Below, in pieces: positions 46,519 through 55,601 of a DNA stretch of 64,000 bases. The position numbers and the translations under genes are program-made. The DNA lies in NCBI GenBank assembly GCA_024707265.1, contig JANQAB010000002.1, forward strand, positions 1,136,188 to 1,200,187. The letters run 5' to 3'. The notes below the pieces were generated by a model. That model was given only the letters and a program-made list of their open reading frames with translations, did no database searches and had not been told where the DNA came from. Position 1 is the stretch's first letter; each line of letters opens with the position of its first letter. The stretch comes from Sporocytophaga sp. (GTDB lineage Bacteria; Bacteroidota; Bacteroidia; Cytophagales; Cytophagaceae).

Positions 46519-47244
46519 ATGGTATTACCTTATAAGGACGACGTAAGCAAAGGCAAAAAGGAACAGGTTTCTCAGATGTTCGATAATATTGCGCCTAAAT
46601 ATGATCTGCTCAACAGGGTTTTAAGTGCAGGAATCGATATCAGATGGAGAAAAAAAGCTATCAGTAAATTAAAAGCCAATAAGCCCCAACTGATACTGGA
46701 CATTGCAACTGGAACGGGTGATCTTGCTATTGAAGCGCTGAAACTCAACCCTGAAAGGATCATCGGTATAGATATTTCAGAAGGAATGCTGGCCATTGGC
46801 AGAGAGAAAATTTCAAAACTTGGTCTTGGCGGTAAAATAATCCTTCAACAAGGCGATTCTGAAAATATTATATTTCCGGACAATTATTTTGATGCGGTGA
46901 CCGTTGCCTTTGGTGTAAGGAACTTCGAACATCTGGAAAAAGGCCTCAGTGAAATATTCAGAGTTCTGAAACCAGGTGGTGAAGTTATGATACTGGAATT
47001 TTCTCAGCCGGAGAGATTTCCATTTAAACAATTGTATTCTTTTTATAGTAAACAAATTCTTCCTCTCATCGGAAGACTGGTATCAAGAGACAAGGCTGCG
47101 TATACATATCTTCCTGAATCAGTTAAGAAGTTTCCTTACGGAAAAGAGTTTGTCGGTATTTTAAACAGAATTGGATTTAAATCAGCAACATGTCAGTCTT
47201 TAAGTTTAGGAATAGCCTCCATTTACGTGGCAAAAAAACAATAG
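46519..47244 (+). CDS. ubiE: Demethylmenaquinone/2-methoxy-polyprenylbenzoquinol methyltransferase
   Basis: An S-adenosylmethionine-dependent methyltransferase that converts demethylmenaquinone to menaquinone, the main quinone in Bacteroidota. The motif I region is LDIATGTGDLAIEAL; VTVAFGVRNFEHLEKGL and LKPGGEVMILEFSQP are characteristic UbiE/MenG signatures. The 241 residues fit. It overlaps the porT gene by 55 bases, an arrangement I know from other Bacteroidota as ubiE-porT linkage (general knowledge). An upstream terminator separates it from copy B. Confidence 0.95.
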   Translation: MVLPYKDDVSKGKKEQVSQMFDNIAPKYDLLNRVLSAGIDIRWRKKAISKLKANKPQLILDIATGTGDLAIEALKLNPERIIGIDISEGMLAIGREKISKLGLGGKIILQQGDSENIIFPDNYFDAVTVAFGVRNFEHLEKGLSEIFRVLKPGGEVMILEFSQPERFPFKQLYSFYSKQILPLIGRLVSRDKAAYTYLPESVKKFPYGKEFVGILNRIGFKSATCQSLSLGIASIYVAKKQ

Positions 47245-47912
47245 CTTTATTTTTTTGTTTATTCACCCTGAGCAAGTCATTTGGTCAATATACGGCAAAC
47301 ACGAATCTGCCCTTTTATGACGACAAGCTTTTGCACTATGGATTTTTCCTTGCTGCCGGAATGACTAAGTTTAACGTGGTCCATTCTGACTATTATTTTC
47401 AGCTGGATTCCATTACTCAGGCAGCTCCCGGAAGAAACGGGGCTCTTACGATAGGATTTATAGTGAATTTAAAACTGCATGATCACTGGGATTTGAGGCT
47501 TTTGCCTAATTTCTCATTGTATACGAGGAATGTGCAATACGAATTCAGAAACAAATATAAATCAGATCAGATTACTGAATCGTCTTATATTAACTTACCG
47601 CTTCTTGTGAAATTTAAATCACAAAGAAGAAAAAATGCAAGAATGTATATACTCGGAGGGATTAATCCTGGTATTGAGGCAGGAGCAAAGAAAAAAGAAA
47701 AAAAAGAAACGGATCTTCGGGTTCAGAATACGGATTTGAGAATAGATTATGGGTTTGGTTTTGACATTTATTATCCGCTGTTTAAATTTTCACCCGAACT
47801 AAGATTCTCGCATGGCTTTAAAAATATGCTGATCAATGACGATAATATTTATAGTAAAAGTTTAAAAAAAGTATTTACTCATACGGTTACTTTATATCTG
47901 AATTTTGAATAA
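47190..47912 (+). CDS. porT: PorT, outer-membrane component of type IX secretion
   Basis: A 240-residue beta-barrel protein needed for T9SS. The signal region is KKTIALFFCLFTLSKSFGQ. Strand-rich segments include LLHYGFFLAAGMTKFNVVH, ALTIGFIVNLKLHDHWDLR and YILGGINPGIEAGAKKKEK, and it ends with HTVTLYLNF, a typical barrel terminus. It matches PorT/SprT in layout and neighbourhood (downstream of ubiE). The ATG at 47190 lies inside ubiE, which gives a 55-base overlap, and no other start codon precedes the signal peptide. T9SS core genes other than this and the PorE-like array are not in the window. Confidence 0.85.
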   Translation: MSVFKFRNSLHLRGKKTIALFFCLFTLSKSFGQYTANTNLPFYDDKLLHYGFFLAAGMTKFNVVHSDYYFQLDSITQAAPGRNGALTIGFIVNLKLHDHWDLRLLPNFSLYTRNVQYEFRNKYKSDQITESSYINLPLLVKFKSQRRKNARMYILGGINPGIEAGAKKKEKKETDLRVQNTDLRIDYGFGFDIYYPLFKFSPELRFSHGFKNMLINDDNIYSKSLKKVFTHTVTLYLNFE

Positions 47913-48039
47913 ACACCCGTAAATGGTTCTTGAAATTATACTATTTTAAAGTTATTTGTCTGAATGTTAGGTGTTTTATTAAATATGTAATTATTCTTAC
48001 TTTAAATTAAAACATACGCTAAAATATTATTTCAAACTA

Positions 48040-48071
48040 TTGTTATTGTCAGGCATTTATTATTACATTTG
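48040..48071 (+). promoter_or_regulatory. Bacteroidota promoter of the 48131 gene
   Basis: TTG at 48040-48042 and TACATTTG at 48064-48071 are 21 bases apart, matching TTG-N19-21-TAnnTTTG. The start codon follows 59 bases downstream. Confidence 0.6.
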
Positions 48072-48130
48072 TATAGTTTGATAATAAAAAATTAAACTTA
48101 ATCTAAAAATAATTCAATAAACTTAATTCT

Positions 48131-49141
48131 ATGAAAAAACTATTACTTTCAGGACTTTTAGTGGCAGGTCTATTTTCTGCAAAAGCACAAAATTGTGCTA
48201 ATGTTGGTTTGTCTTCAAGTGCTCTTTATGAAAACTTTTCTTCTGCTGAAGACTGGTCTTCTACTGATGGAACTAAAGGGATCTATCCTTTCGGTGATCC
48301 AGATGGTGGAGAAGGGGATGAAAACCCGAACTTTTATGCTACAGTAACTAGAAACCCTGTAACTGGTACTTTGGATGTAACTCAAAGTCAGGCAGCGGGA
48401 GAGTTCGTTCCTTTTGGTTTAGCTTTGGGAGAAGATGTTGTAATTGACCTGTCTCAAAATTCTACTTTTTCAATAACTGCAACTAATCCTGGTGATCTAG
48501 ATATCAAGATTAGAATTGCTATTCAGGATATCAATGGCAATCTAGTTAATTCTTATGCTGATGCATCTGAGCCAGATTGTTATTTATCACAAATCGAAAA
48601 AGTCATTCCTGCTGGAGCAACTGAAACTTTGGAGGGTAATTTTGCTGGTGGTTTTAATGCTACTTATCCTGGAGGGGAAGATGAAAATGGAGATCCTATA
48701 GGATGTGTCCTTGTTCAAAACCTTGATTATACAAAAGTAAATACAATTCTTATTACTGTAGTTAATAACGCACAAGGTGGCGCCCCTGATTGGTTACAAG
48801 AAGCTCTTCCTGATTATTCATTCTCGATCGATGAAGTAAGAGTTGGAGATTGTGCTACAATCACTGGTATGAAATCTGCTGCAGCTTTAGTATCTTCTTC
48901 TAAACTTTATCCAAACCCAACTTCTGAGTCAGCTAGCTTAGAGCTTTCTCTAAAAGAAGCTTCTGATGTTAAAGTTACTCTTTCTGACCTAATGGGTAGA
49001 GAAGTTGCAGTTATCGCAAATGAAAGAGGTCTGGATGTTAACAAATCTTTCAGCACTGCAAACCTTGCAAAAGGAATGTATACTGTAAACTATTTCATCA
49101 ACGGAGCTCCTGCTAAAGCAGAACTTCTAATGGTTAAATAA
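48131..49141 (+). CDS. Secreted T9SS protein with C-terminal sorting domain
   Basis: A 336-residue protein with a signal peptide (residues 1-20, LLSGLLVAGLFSAKAQ) and a C-terminal CTD: SSKLYPNPTSESASLELSL, then VKVTLSDLMGREVAV, and GMYTVNYFINGAPAKAELL. The middle part is acidic and beta-rich with Gly-rich turns (GDPDGGEGDENPNFYATVT), resembling a carbohydrate- or calcium-binding module, but no family is certain. It has its own promoter and a strong terminator. It differs from the two sisters at 44.5-46.4 kb because it lacks the 3-coathanger region. Confidence 0.82.
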   Translation: MKKLLLSGLLVAGLFSAKAQNCANVGLSSSALYENFSSAEDWSSTDGTKGIYPFGDPDGGEGDENPNFYATVTRNPVTGTLDVTQSQAAGEFVPFGLALGEDVVIDLSQNSTFSITATNPGDLDIKIRIAIQDINGNLVNSYADASEPDCYLSQIEKVIPAGATETLEGNFAGGFNATYPGGEDENGDPIGCVLVQNLDYTKVNTILITVVNNAQGGAPDWLQEALPDYSFSIDEVRVGDCATITGMKSAAALVSSSKLYPNPTSESASLELSLKEASDVKVTLSDLMGREVAVIANERGLDVNKSFSTANLAKGMYTVNYFINGAPAKAELLMVK

Positions 49142-49168
49142 TTTCAGGTCATATAAGACTGATAATAT

Positions 49169-49199
49169 AAAAAGCTCCCCGATTTTCGGGGAGCTTTTT
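49169..49199. terminator. Bidirectional terminator
   Basis: A perfect 14-bp stem (AAAAAGCTCCCCGA / TCGGGGAGCTTTTT) with a three-base loop lies between the CTD gene and the convergent esterase gene. Confidence 0.95.
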
Positions 49200-49204
49200 A
49201 TTTT

Positions 49205-49861
49205 TTAATCTCTTAGCTCTTTCAGCACCTGCTCATTAATCTCATGTTTCCCATTAAAAATGATCACTTTTAAATTTTTAAATTTAGAACCAAGCAATTC
49301 TATTTCCTTTAAATGCTCTTCCTTTAACAGAGGGTCTCTGTCTCCATAAACTATATATACTTCCTTCTCCTGAAATGTTTCCATACTAAACTGAAAGTCA
49401 GTATTCAGATCAGGAGGAAAGATACCTGCCCACAGTACCAGCTTATCAAAGTTCTTTTTTTTACTCACCGCCCAACGGCATACTGTTGCTACTCCTTGTG
49501 AAAAGCCAAGGATATTGAGTTTAAACTGGTCTGAAGGATAACCATGAGTTATTTCATTGTATAGCTTTTCAAGATATTCCACATAATCTTCGATGTCGCT
49601 TTCACGCTCTTCTTTTGTCATCCAGGTTGAGCCGACTCTCCCGCTAAAACCTTCAAGATAAAATCTTGATAAGGCTTCAGGTGCTACTATGAACGTATTC
49701 CCATCATCCAATACATTAAACTTATCAATAAAATAGGGCGCAAGCTGACCATAGCCATGACAAACTATCCAGATATTCCTGGTTTGTTCGTTCATCTCTC
49801 CAAGCGTACAATACCGCGCAGTTTTTTCTACTTTAAGAAAATGTGTTTTCATAGAATTCAA
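49205..49861 (-). CDS. Alpha/beta hydrolase, carboxylesterase/phospholipase-like
   Basis: A 218-residue serine hydrolase of the YpfH/carboxylesterase-like type. Motifs: the oxyanion strand IWIVCHGYGQLAP, the nucleophile in LGFSQGVATVCRW, an acid in VYGDRDPLL and the histidine in NGKHEINEQ. It probably hydrolyses esters of unknown type in the cytoplasm, with no signal peptide. The ATG at 49852 (MKTHFLKV) may be the true start, three codons in. Confidence 0.82.
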   Translation of the reverse strand: MNSMKTHFLKVEKTARYCTLGEMNEQTRNIWIVCHGYGQLAPYFIDKFNVLDDGNTFIVAPEALSRFYLEGFSGRVGSTWMTKEERESDIEDYVEYLEKLYNEITHGYPSDQFKLNILGFSQGVATVCRWAVSKKKNFDKLVLWAGIFPPDLNTDFQFSMETFQEKEVYIVYGDRDPLLKEEHLKEIELLGSKFKNLKVIIFNGKHEINEQVLKELRD

Positions 49862-49868
49862 ATTAATC

Positions 49869-50129
49869 TGAACTGGGATTTATGGGATTAAAGGATAGAC
49901 AGGATTATCTTCGATGGGATTAAATGTCTAGTCCTGAAATATGTTTACAGCGAACTGTAAATCTCATGTCATGGTTAAAATAAAGAAGTATATTGCGAGG
50001 AGTTTGAATGTAACAGCAATCATAAAGGAATATTTGTAAAGGAATTTAAACAAAAGTAAATATAAAAATCCTTTGAGTATTATTCGAAGATAATCCTGTC
50101 TATCCTTTAATCCCATAAATCCCAGTTCA
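49869..50129. repeat. Element bounded by perfect 46-bp inverted repeats
   Basis: The left arm at 49869-49914 and the right arm at 50084-50129 are perfect reverse complements over all 46 bases (left arm starts TGAACTGGGATTTATGGGAT). They enclose 169 AT-rich bases with a small hairpin (TACAG/CTGTA near 49950) and no gene. The right arm ends 13 bases before the start codon of the saccharopine dehydrogenase-like gene. No transposase is present. The element has the size and shape of a MITE or a large cruciform. Confidence 0.85.
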
Positions 50130-50142
50130 ACATAGGAGCGAT

Positions 50143-51472
50143 ATGAAAAAAAATACTAGTGTTAGGAGCAGGCAGATCATCTGCAGCATTGATCACTTAT
50201 CTTTTAAAAGTTTCCTCGAAAAATGGCTGGAAGCTAACAGTAGCAGACGCTGATGAGAATTTGATTAATGGAAAATTAAAAAATCATCCTGCTGGTGCCT
50301 CTTTGATTTTTGACATTAATAATGATGCACAAAGACAAAAGGAAATTGGAGCTCATCATCTTGTTATATCACTGCTTCCTCCTCACCTGCATATTCTTGC
50401 TGCTAAAGAATGTCTGAATCTTTCAGTCCCTTTTATGACGGCTTCCTATGTTTCCCCGGAAATACAGGCGCTTGATAAAGAAGCAAAAGAAAAAGGCATA
50501 CTCATACTGATGGAAAGTGGGCTGGACCCGGGCATTGATCATATGTCTGCGATGGAAGAGATAGATAAAATCAAAGCAGAAGGCGGATCACTAACCAGTT
50601 TCAAGTCCTATACAGGCGGACTGGTTGCTCCTGAATCCGATAATAATCCGTGGCACTATAAGATAAGCTGGAACCCGCGTAATGTGGTACTTGCAGGGCA
50701 AGGTACTGTCAAATTTCTGGAAAACGGAATTTATAAATATGTTCCTTATCACCGTCTTTTCTCAAGAATTGAAAATATTGAAGTGGAGGATGCAGGAAGG
50801 TTTGAAGGGTATCTGAACAGAGACTCATTAAAATACATTGATCTTTATGGCCTGAACGGTATAGATACTTTTATCAGAGGAACACTAAGAGGTGAAGGAT
50901 ATTGCAAGGCCTGGGATTGCCTTGTTCAGCTTGGACTTACAGAAGATTCCTATACAATAGATCTGCCCTCGGATGCTTCTTTTGTTAATCTGCTGGAGGC
51001 TTATTTACCTGCCGGAACTGGAAGTATAACGGAGAGGACATGCGAATATCTTGGACTCCTTCCTCAAAGTAATGAGATCAGGTTATTGCAATGGCTAGGT
51101 TTATTTGATTCAGGTAATAAAATTAAACGGTTAAATGCTACACCTGCCCAGCATCTGCAGAGTTTGATTGAAGAGAAATGGAAGCTGGAAGCCAGTGATA
51201 AGGATAGAATTGTTATGATTCACTATTTTGAATACAAGATTGGAAACCAATTATTCAATAAGACTTCTTCATTGGTTGTAAATGGCGACGACCAGATGAA
51301 TACTGCCATGGCCAAAACTGTAGGGCTGCCTCTTGGCATTGCTGCTAAGCTTTTGCTGGAAGAGAAAATCAATCTTACAGGTGTCCATGTACCAATCAAT
51401 AGAGAGCTATATTATCCCATTCTGCGGGAATTAGAACAGGAAGGAATCATTTTTAAAATGAAAAATCTGTAA
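50143..51472 (+). CDS. Saccharopine dehydrogenase-like protein; shift at an A8 tract in the first codons
   Basis: An NAD(P)-dependent dehydrogenase-like protein of about 442 residues. With one A less in the eight-A run 50146-50153 the start reads MKKILVLGAGRSSAALI, giving the Rossmann GxGxxS motif. As given, the ATG at 50143 leads into another frame, and only a GTG at 50159 gives an open frame, missing the first beta strand. The body contains MESGLDPGIDHMSAMEEID, VAPESDNNPWHYKISWNPR and GRFEGYLNRDSLKYIDLYG, typical of saccharopine/lysine-ketoglutarate reductase family proteins in Bacteroidota. Its true role may be carboxynorspermidine or lysine metabolism; uncertain. Confidence 0.8.
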
Positions 51473-51480
51473 AACTTATC

Positions 51481-52192
51481 TTAAAGAAAAAGATAATAGG
51501 GGCGAAGAAGGTCTGAAAATTCTGTGGTATAGAGTCCCTCAGAATTTTTGATAGTAAGAGATTCGTTTGATACAATTGCTGGAATTCTTCTATAGCAATC
51601 AATTACTCTTATTATTTTTCCTTCACTTTTATCTCTGATCTCAAGTCTGTGTTGTAGAAAAAGTGTTAACCCGTATAGCGATTCTTCAAAGACTGTGGCT
51701 TCATGAAGAGGTAGTAAAACATAAAATTTCCCTTCAGGGGACAAAAGATGGGCAACACATTCCGAAAGCTCTTTTAAAGAAAGGGTTGTGCTATGGATAG
51801 CCTTGTTCAGTTTAGGATTGGGTGAGAGTAAATGATTGGTGAAAAAAAGGTGGATTCGAAATAATAAGATCATATTTTTTAGTTGCGGCAGCGCTGAATT
51901 CCTGGATGGGGGATTTAAATATATAGAGTCTATCACTCCATTTACTGTTTTTAAAATTCTCTTCTGATTGTAATGAGGCATCGTCATCTATTTCAACTGC
52001 GTTTATTTCTGCATTCGTTTTTTGTGCCATCATCAATGAAAGAAGGCCGGTTCCACTGCCAATATCAAGTATAGTCTGCGCTCCTCCCGGATCAATATAA
52101 GCGCCAAATATGCAGGAGTCCGTACAGACTTTCATTCCTGTTTTCTCCTGGTTGACCTGAAATTGCTTGAATCTGAAATAAGAATTCCCCAC
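51481..52192 (-). CDS. trmN6: tRNA1(Val) A37 N6-methyltransferase-like protein; one frameshift
   Basis: A class-I SAM methyltransferase of about 236 residues in the TrmN6/YfiC group, which modifies tRNA1(Val) adenine-37. The start FRFKQFQVNQEKTGMKVCTD and the motif I LDIGSGTGLLSLMMAQ fit, and the catalytic NPPF sits at YDLIISNPPFF. The halves join at the seven-A run 51842-51848; removing one base gives NPPFFTNHLLSPNPKLNKA. It lies tail to tail with the saccharopine dehydrogenase-like gene, eight bases apart. Confidence 0.88.
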
Positions 52193-52212
52193 TTTAACTC
52201 AAATGTTTTAAA

Positions 52213-52686
52213 TTAGAATAAGCTATCCCTGCTGTTAGCACTCTTCTCGTAACCTTCATCAATCAATAGTTTAGGCCCTTCCGCACTTTTTACCGCCAGC
52301 CTGTCACATACCTCATTTTCTACATTTCCAGCATGTCCTTTTACCCATTGAAATTTAACTTCATGTTTTTTATAAACTTCAATAAACTTTCTCCACAGGT
52401 CTTCATTCTTTTTATCCTTAAAGTTCTTTTTTACCCAGCCCCATATCCAGCCTTTTTCTACAGCATCTACAACATACTTGGAGTCTGAGTATATTATGAC
52501 CTGTTGTCCCGGCTCTTTTAAAGCTTCAAGTCCTTTTATCACAGCAAGAAGTTCCATTCTGTTATTAGTTGTAAGCCTGAATCCTTCAGAAAGCTCTTTT
52601 CTGTGTTGCTTGTATTTAAGCACAGTGCCATAGCCTCCTGGTCCGGGATTTCCTTTAGCAGCGCCGTCTGTATAAATGACAATCAT
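52213..52686 (-). CDS. rnhA: Ribonuclease HI
   Basis: Cleaves RNA in RNA-DNA hybrids. The 157-residue protein has the four-acid active site: Asp7 in IYTDGAAKGNPGPGGYG, Glu in NNRMELLAVI, Asp in IYSDSKYVVDAV, and the last Asp in CDRLAVKSA. The basic handle (KEPGQQ, GWVKKNFKDKKNEDLW) is present. Standard length and no anomalies; it lies two bases from the aminotransferase gene, so the two are probably in one operon. Confidence 0.96.
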   Translation of the reverse strand: MIVIYTDGAAKGNPGPGGYGTVLKYKQHRKELSEGFRLTTNNRMELLAVIKGLEALKEPGQQVIIYSDSKYVVDAVEKGWIWGWVKKNFKDKKNEDLWRKFIEVYKKHEVKFQWVKGHAGNVENEVCDRLAVKSAEGPKLLIDEGYEKSANSRDSLF

Positions 52687-52688
52687 GT

Positions 52689-53750
52689 TTAGTACAAGGT
52701 GTTTTTGAGGAAAGTTTTAAGTTGCATTATCTCCTGTTCTTCAATAGCAGGAAAGTTGGCAATCCTGAAAGTGTCAGATTTCCATGTTCCGTAGCCATTG
52801 CCAAGAGTGATGCCAGCTTTTAATGATTGTTCTTTTATATTTTTTATATGTGCAGCATCTCCCTGTAAGGCTATAACTGTATCTGATCGCACTTGCTTTT
52901 CAGTTACCAGAGGTTTAACAGATTGAATTTTACTCAGAAAATCATACCAGTCGTCTGCCTGCCTTTTTATTCTCAGATCAACTTTGTCAATAGGAGGAAC
53001 ACTTTCCAAAACTTTCTTTAATAAAACTATGTCCAGAATATTGGGAGTATGTGTTGTCTGAAACTTGAGCATATTTTCATGAAGGTTCACAAAACTGTTA
53101 TAGTATTTGTTGCAGCCAATTTCCAGTCCTTTTTTTACAGCCTTTGGAGAGCAAATAAAGACTGCGAGACCGGAGGGAAGTCCAAAACACTTTTGTACAG
53201 AGGCATACCAAATATCAGCTTTTGAAAAGTCAAGATAGATACCAGCCATAGACGAAGTTGCATCCACAGCTATTAGCTTTTCGGGAAAAGAAGATCTGAT
53301 TTCTGAAAGTTGTTCATTCCGAATCTGTGTACCATTGGATGTTTCATTCTGTGTTAAAGCTATAAAGTCACATGCCGAAGCGCCTTTCAGCATTTCAGTA
53401 TGAACAACTTCATTTACATCGAATTCATAACCAATGGTTTTAAGGCCCAGCTTTTTGTTCGTATCCTGCCATTTCTGGCCGAATGCCCCGTTATATAAAT
53501 GAAAAGATTGCTCATTGTTGAAAGATTGAGCAATAATTTCCCAGCATTCCGTAGCGGAAGAAACAAAGTAAACAGAGTAATCTTCTGGTAATAGAAGTTT
53601 GTTTTGGATTAGTTGTATACAGTCCTTGTAAAGCTCCATAAATCCGGAACTTCTGTGGTTCATGCTCAGAATTCCCGAATCAAAGGCCTCATTCATGAAG
53701 CCCTTTACCTGTTTGTAAATTCTTGAAGGTCCGGGATAAAAGGTAATCAT
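52689..53750 (-). CDS. Class V aminotransferase (SerC-like)
   Basis: A PLP-dependent aminotransferase of 353 residues, fold type I, class V. The N-terminus FYPGPSRIYKQVKGFM and the active-site lysine in WYASVQKCFGLPSG (YASVQK) resemble phosphoserine aminotransferase. SerC-like enzymes make phosphoserine for serine biosynthesis, but the small N-terminal domain and the overall divergence mean it could use another substrate. It shares a TAATG overlap with aroQ and is followed closely by rnhA, so three genes form an operon. Confidence 0.75.
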   Translation of the reverse strand: MITFYPGPSRIYKQVKGFMNEAFDSGILSMNHRSSGFMELYKDCIQLIQNKLLLPEDYSVYFVSSATECWEIIAQSFNNEQSFHLYNGAFGQKWQDTNKKLGLKTIGYEFDVNEVVHTEMLKGASACDFIALTQNETSNGTQIRNEQLSEIRSSFPEKLIAVDATSSMAGIYLDFSKADIWYASVQKCFGLPSGLAVFICSPKAVKKGLEIGCNKYYNSFVNLHENMLKFQTTHTPNILDIVLLKKVLESVPPIDKVDLRIKRQADDWYDFLSKIQSVKPLVTEKQVRSDTVIALQGDAAHIKNIKEQSLKAGITLGNGYGTWKSDTFRIANFPAIEEQEIMQLKTFLKNTLY

Positions 53751-54175
53751 TATTTTTTGGTTGAAATGAATTGATACACTGCAAGGCGATAGCTGTCCAT
53801 TCCAAAACCAGAAATAACCCCTTTACAGTTCTTAGCAAGCATACTTTTATGTCTGTAATCTTCTCTGGAGTATACATTGGAGAGATGTACTTCATATACA
53901 GGTGTTTTGATGCCGGCAATGGCGTCAGAGATGGCAATGGAAGTATGTGTATAAGCCCCGGCATTCAATACAATCCCGTCATAGGAAAATCCAGTTTCAT
54001 GAAGTTTATTGATGATTTCTCCTTCAACATTTGACTGATAATATTCTAATACTGCCTGTGGGAATTCAGTAGTTAATTTTTTAAAATAATCTGTGAATGA
54101 TTCTGAACCGTATATGGAAGTCTCGCGGATTCCTAGCAAATTTAAATTGGGGCCGTTTATGATAATGATTTTCAT
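53750..54175 (-). CDS. aroQ: Type II 3-dehydroquinate dehydratase
   Basis: Catalyses the third shikimate step, dehydrating 3-dehydroquinate to 3-dehydroshikimate. The 141-residue enzyme has the type II signatures: IIIINGPNLNLLGIRETSIYG with the catalytic Tyr, IVLNAGAYTHTSIAISDAI and YEVHLSNVYSREDYRHKS with the His-Leu-Ser-Asn and Arg. It overlaps the downstream aminotransferase start codon (TAATG). Confidence 0.96.
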   Translation of the reverse strand: MKIIIINGPNLNLLGIRETSIYGSESFTDYFKKLTTEFPQAVLEYYQSNVEGEIINKLHETGFSYDGIVLNAGAYTHTSIAISDAIAGIKTPVYEVHLSNVYSREDYRHKSMLAKNCKGVISGFGMDSYRLAVYQFISTKK

Positions 54176-54204
54176 GAATCCTTTATTGCTGTTAATTTTA
54201 TATT

Positions 54205-55104
54205 ATGAATTGGGAACTCCTTCTAAAGCAATTTAAAAATTATCTTAAGTTAGAGAAGTCTTTATCGCTAAATTCTATCGATGCATATGTGCATGATGTT
54301 GTAAAACTAAGACAGTTTTTAGAAATCTCCAATAAAGAAAGTAGCCCGGCGAAACTCACTTATAATGATCTTACCGACTTTCTTGTTTTTCTTTCAGAAT
54401 TGGGGATGTCCCCTCATTCACAAGCGAGAATCATTTCCGGAATAAAGGGATTTTATAAGTTTTTAATGATAGAGGAGATTGTTACCAATGACCCATCAGC
54501 GCTTCTTGAAAGTCCAAAACTAGGAAGGAAACTTCCGGATACCTTAAGCTTTCCCGAAATAGAAGCCTTACTAAATTCTATTGATTTGTCAACTGCTGAA
54601 GGAATGAGAAATCGTGCAATGCTGGAGACTTTGTACAGTTCCGGTCTCAGGGTTTCCGAACTTGTAGAGCTCCGATTGAATAATGTTTTCACAGATCAGG
54701 GCTTTTTAAGAGTGTTAGGTAAAGGTAGCAAGGAAAGGCTTGTGCCCATTGGCAGAGAGGCTTTGAAGTATATAACCATTTATGTAAAAGAGATACGCTG
54801 TCACCTGGTTGCTAAACCCGGTTCTGAAAACCATGTATTTCTAAACCGGAGAGGGGCGGGCCTCACTAGGGTGATGGTATTTACAATTATCAAAAATCTG
54901 GCGAAAGATTTAGGAATGAAAAAAAGTATTAGTCCCCATACTTTCAGACATTCTTTCGCAACTCATTTAATTGAAGGTGGTGCTGATTTAAGAGCAGTCC
55001 AGGAAATGCTCGGTCATGAATCTATCACAACAACAGAAATATATACACATCTGGACAGAGATTATCTAAAGCAAATTATAAAAGATTTTCACCCTCGAAG
55101 TTAA
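54205..55104 (+). CDS. xerD: Tyrosine recombinase XerD (site-specific dif recombinase)
   Basis: A tyrosine recombinase of 299 residues that, with XerC, resolves chromosome dimers at dif. The N-terminal SAM-like domain begins LLKQFKNYLKLEKSLSLN. The catalytic residues are Arg149 (SGLRVSELVELR), His245 and Arg248 (PHTFRHSFATHL), His271 (LGHESITTTEIY) and Tyr280, with Lys near 173. XerC is not in the window. The length and full motif set fit a chromosomal XerD and not a phage integrase; no att site or mobile context is seen. Confidence 0.9.
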   Translation: MNWELLLKQFKNYLKLEKSLSLNSIDAYVHDVVKLRQFLEISNKESSPAKLTYNDLTDFLVFLSELGMSPHSQARIISGIKGFYKFLMIEEIVTNDPSALLESPKLGRKLPDTLSFPEIEALLNSIDLSTAEGMRNRAMLETLYSSGLRVSELVELRLNNVFTDQGFLRVLGKGSKERLVPIGREALKYITIYVKEIRCHLVAKPGSENHVFLNRRGAGLTRVMVFTIIKNLAKDLGMKKSISPHTFRHSFATHLIEGGADLRAVQEMLGHESITTTEIYTHLDRDYLKQIIKDFHPRS

Positions 55105-55154
55105 CCCACCACCAATAAAGACCAGTGCAAAGATTTGTTATTTGCAGGAAGAAA

Positions 55155-55529
55155 TTAATTAAGACATTGCATACTTAAAACTATTTCCATCGGAACTATC
55201 GAGAAAGACATCTTTTCTTCAAGATGTAATTCATTGTAGTCGGATTTAAGCATGAACTGAACCTGGTGCGACTCCCTATCGACAACCAAGAGGTATAGGA
55301 AATTAGCTTTTAATAGATTATGAAATGCCTGAAGAAAATTATCTGCGTGAGTCGGCATTTTTTCTCTTACCAGGTCATACAATGTGGTAAACTGAAATAA
55401 TGGCTTTTGCGTCTTTATTGTAGAGCTCAAATGGGAAATCACCTTGGATTTTACCAGTATTGAAAACATATTTTCATGAATCTGATCCTGAATCGCTCTG
55501 AGGTTTTCAATATTCTCCTGTCTTCTCAT
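55155..55529 (-). CDS. Hypothetical protein
   Basis: An unrecognised 124-residue soluble protein. The N-terminal half is helical (ENLRAIQDQIHENMFSILVKS) and the C-terminal part has alternating hydrophobics (FLYLLVVDRESHQVQFML). It lies 72 bases after the XRE-type gene on the same strand, so it may be co-transcribed with it. No domain can be assigned. Confidence 0.55.
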   Translation of the reverse strand: MRRQENIENLRAIQDQIHENMFSILVKSKVISHLSSTIKTQKPLFQFTTLYDLVREKMPTHADNFLQAFHNLLKANFLYLLVVDRESHQVQFMLKSDYNELHLEEKMSFSIVPMEIVLSMQCLN

Positions 55530-55601
55530 ATTAAAATAATAGAGAAGCGATTCACAATGTTTTCAAGAAATAGAATTCAATAAGAGGCTTTTTGTAAGTG
55601 C

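Noticed and set aside
54205..55104. Tyrosine recombinase as sign of an integrated element
   Set aside because: Length, motifs and the chromosomal ftsK partner nearby fit XerD; no att repeats or cargo are seen.
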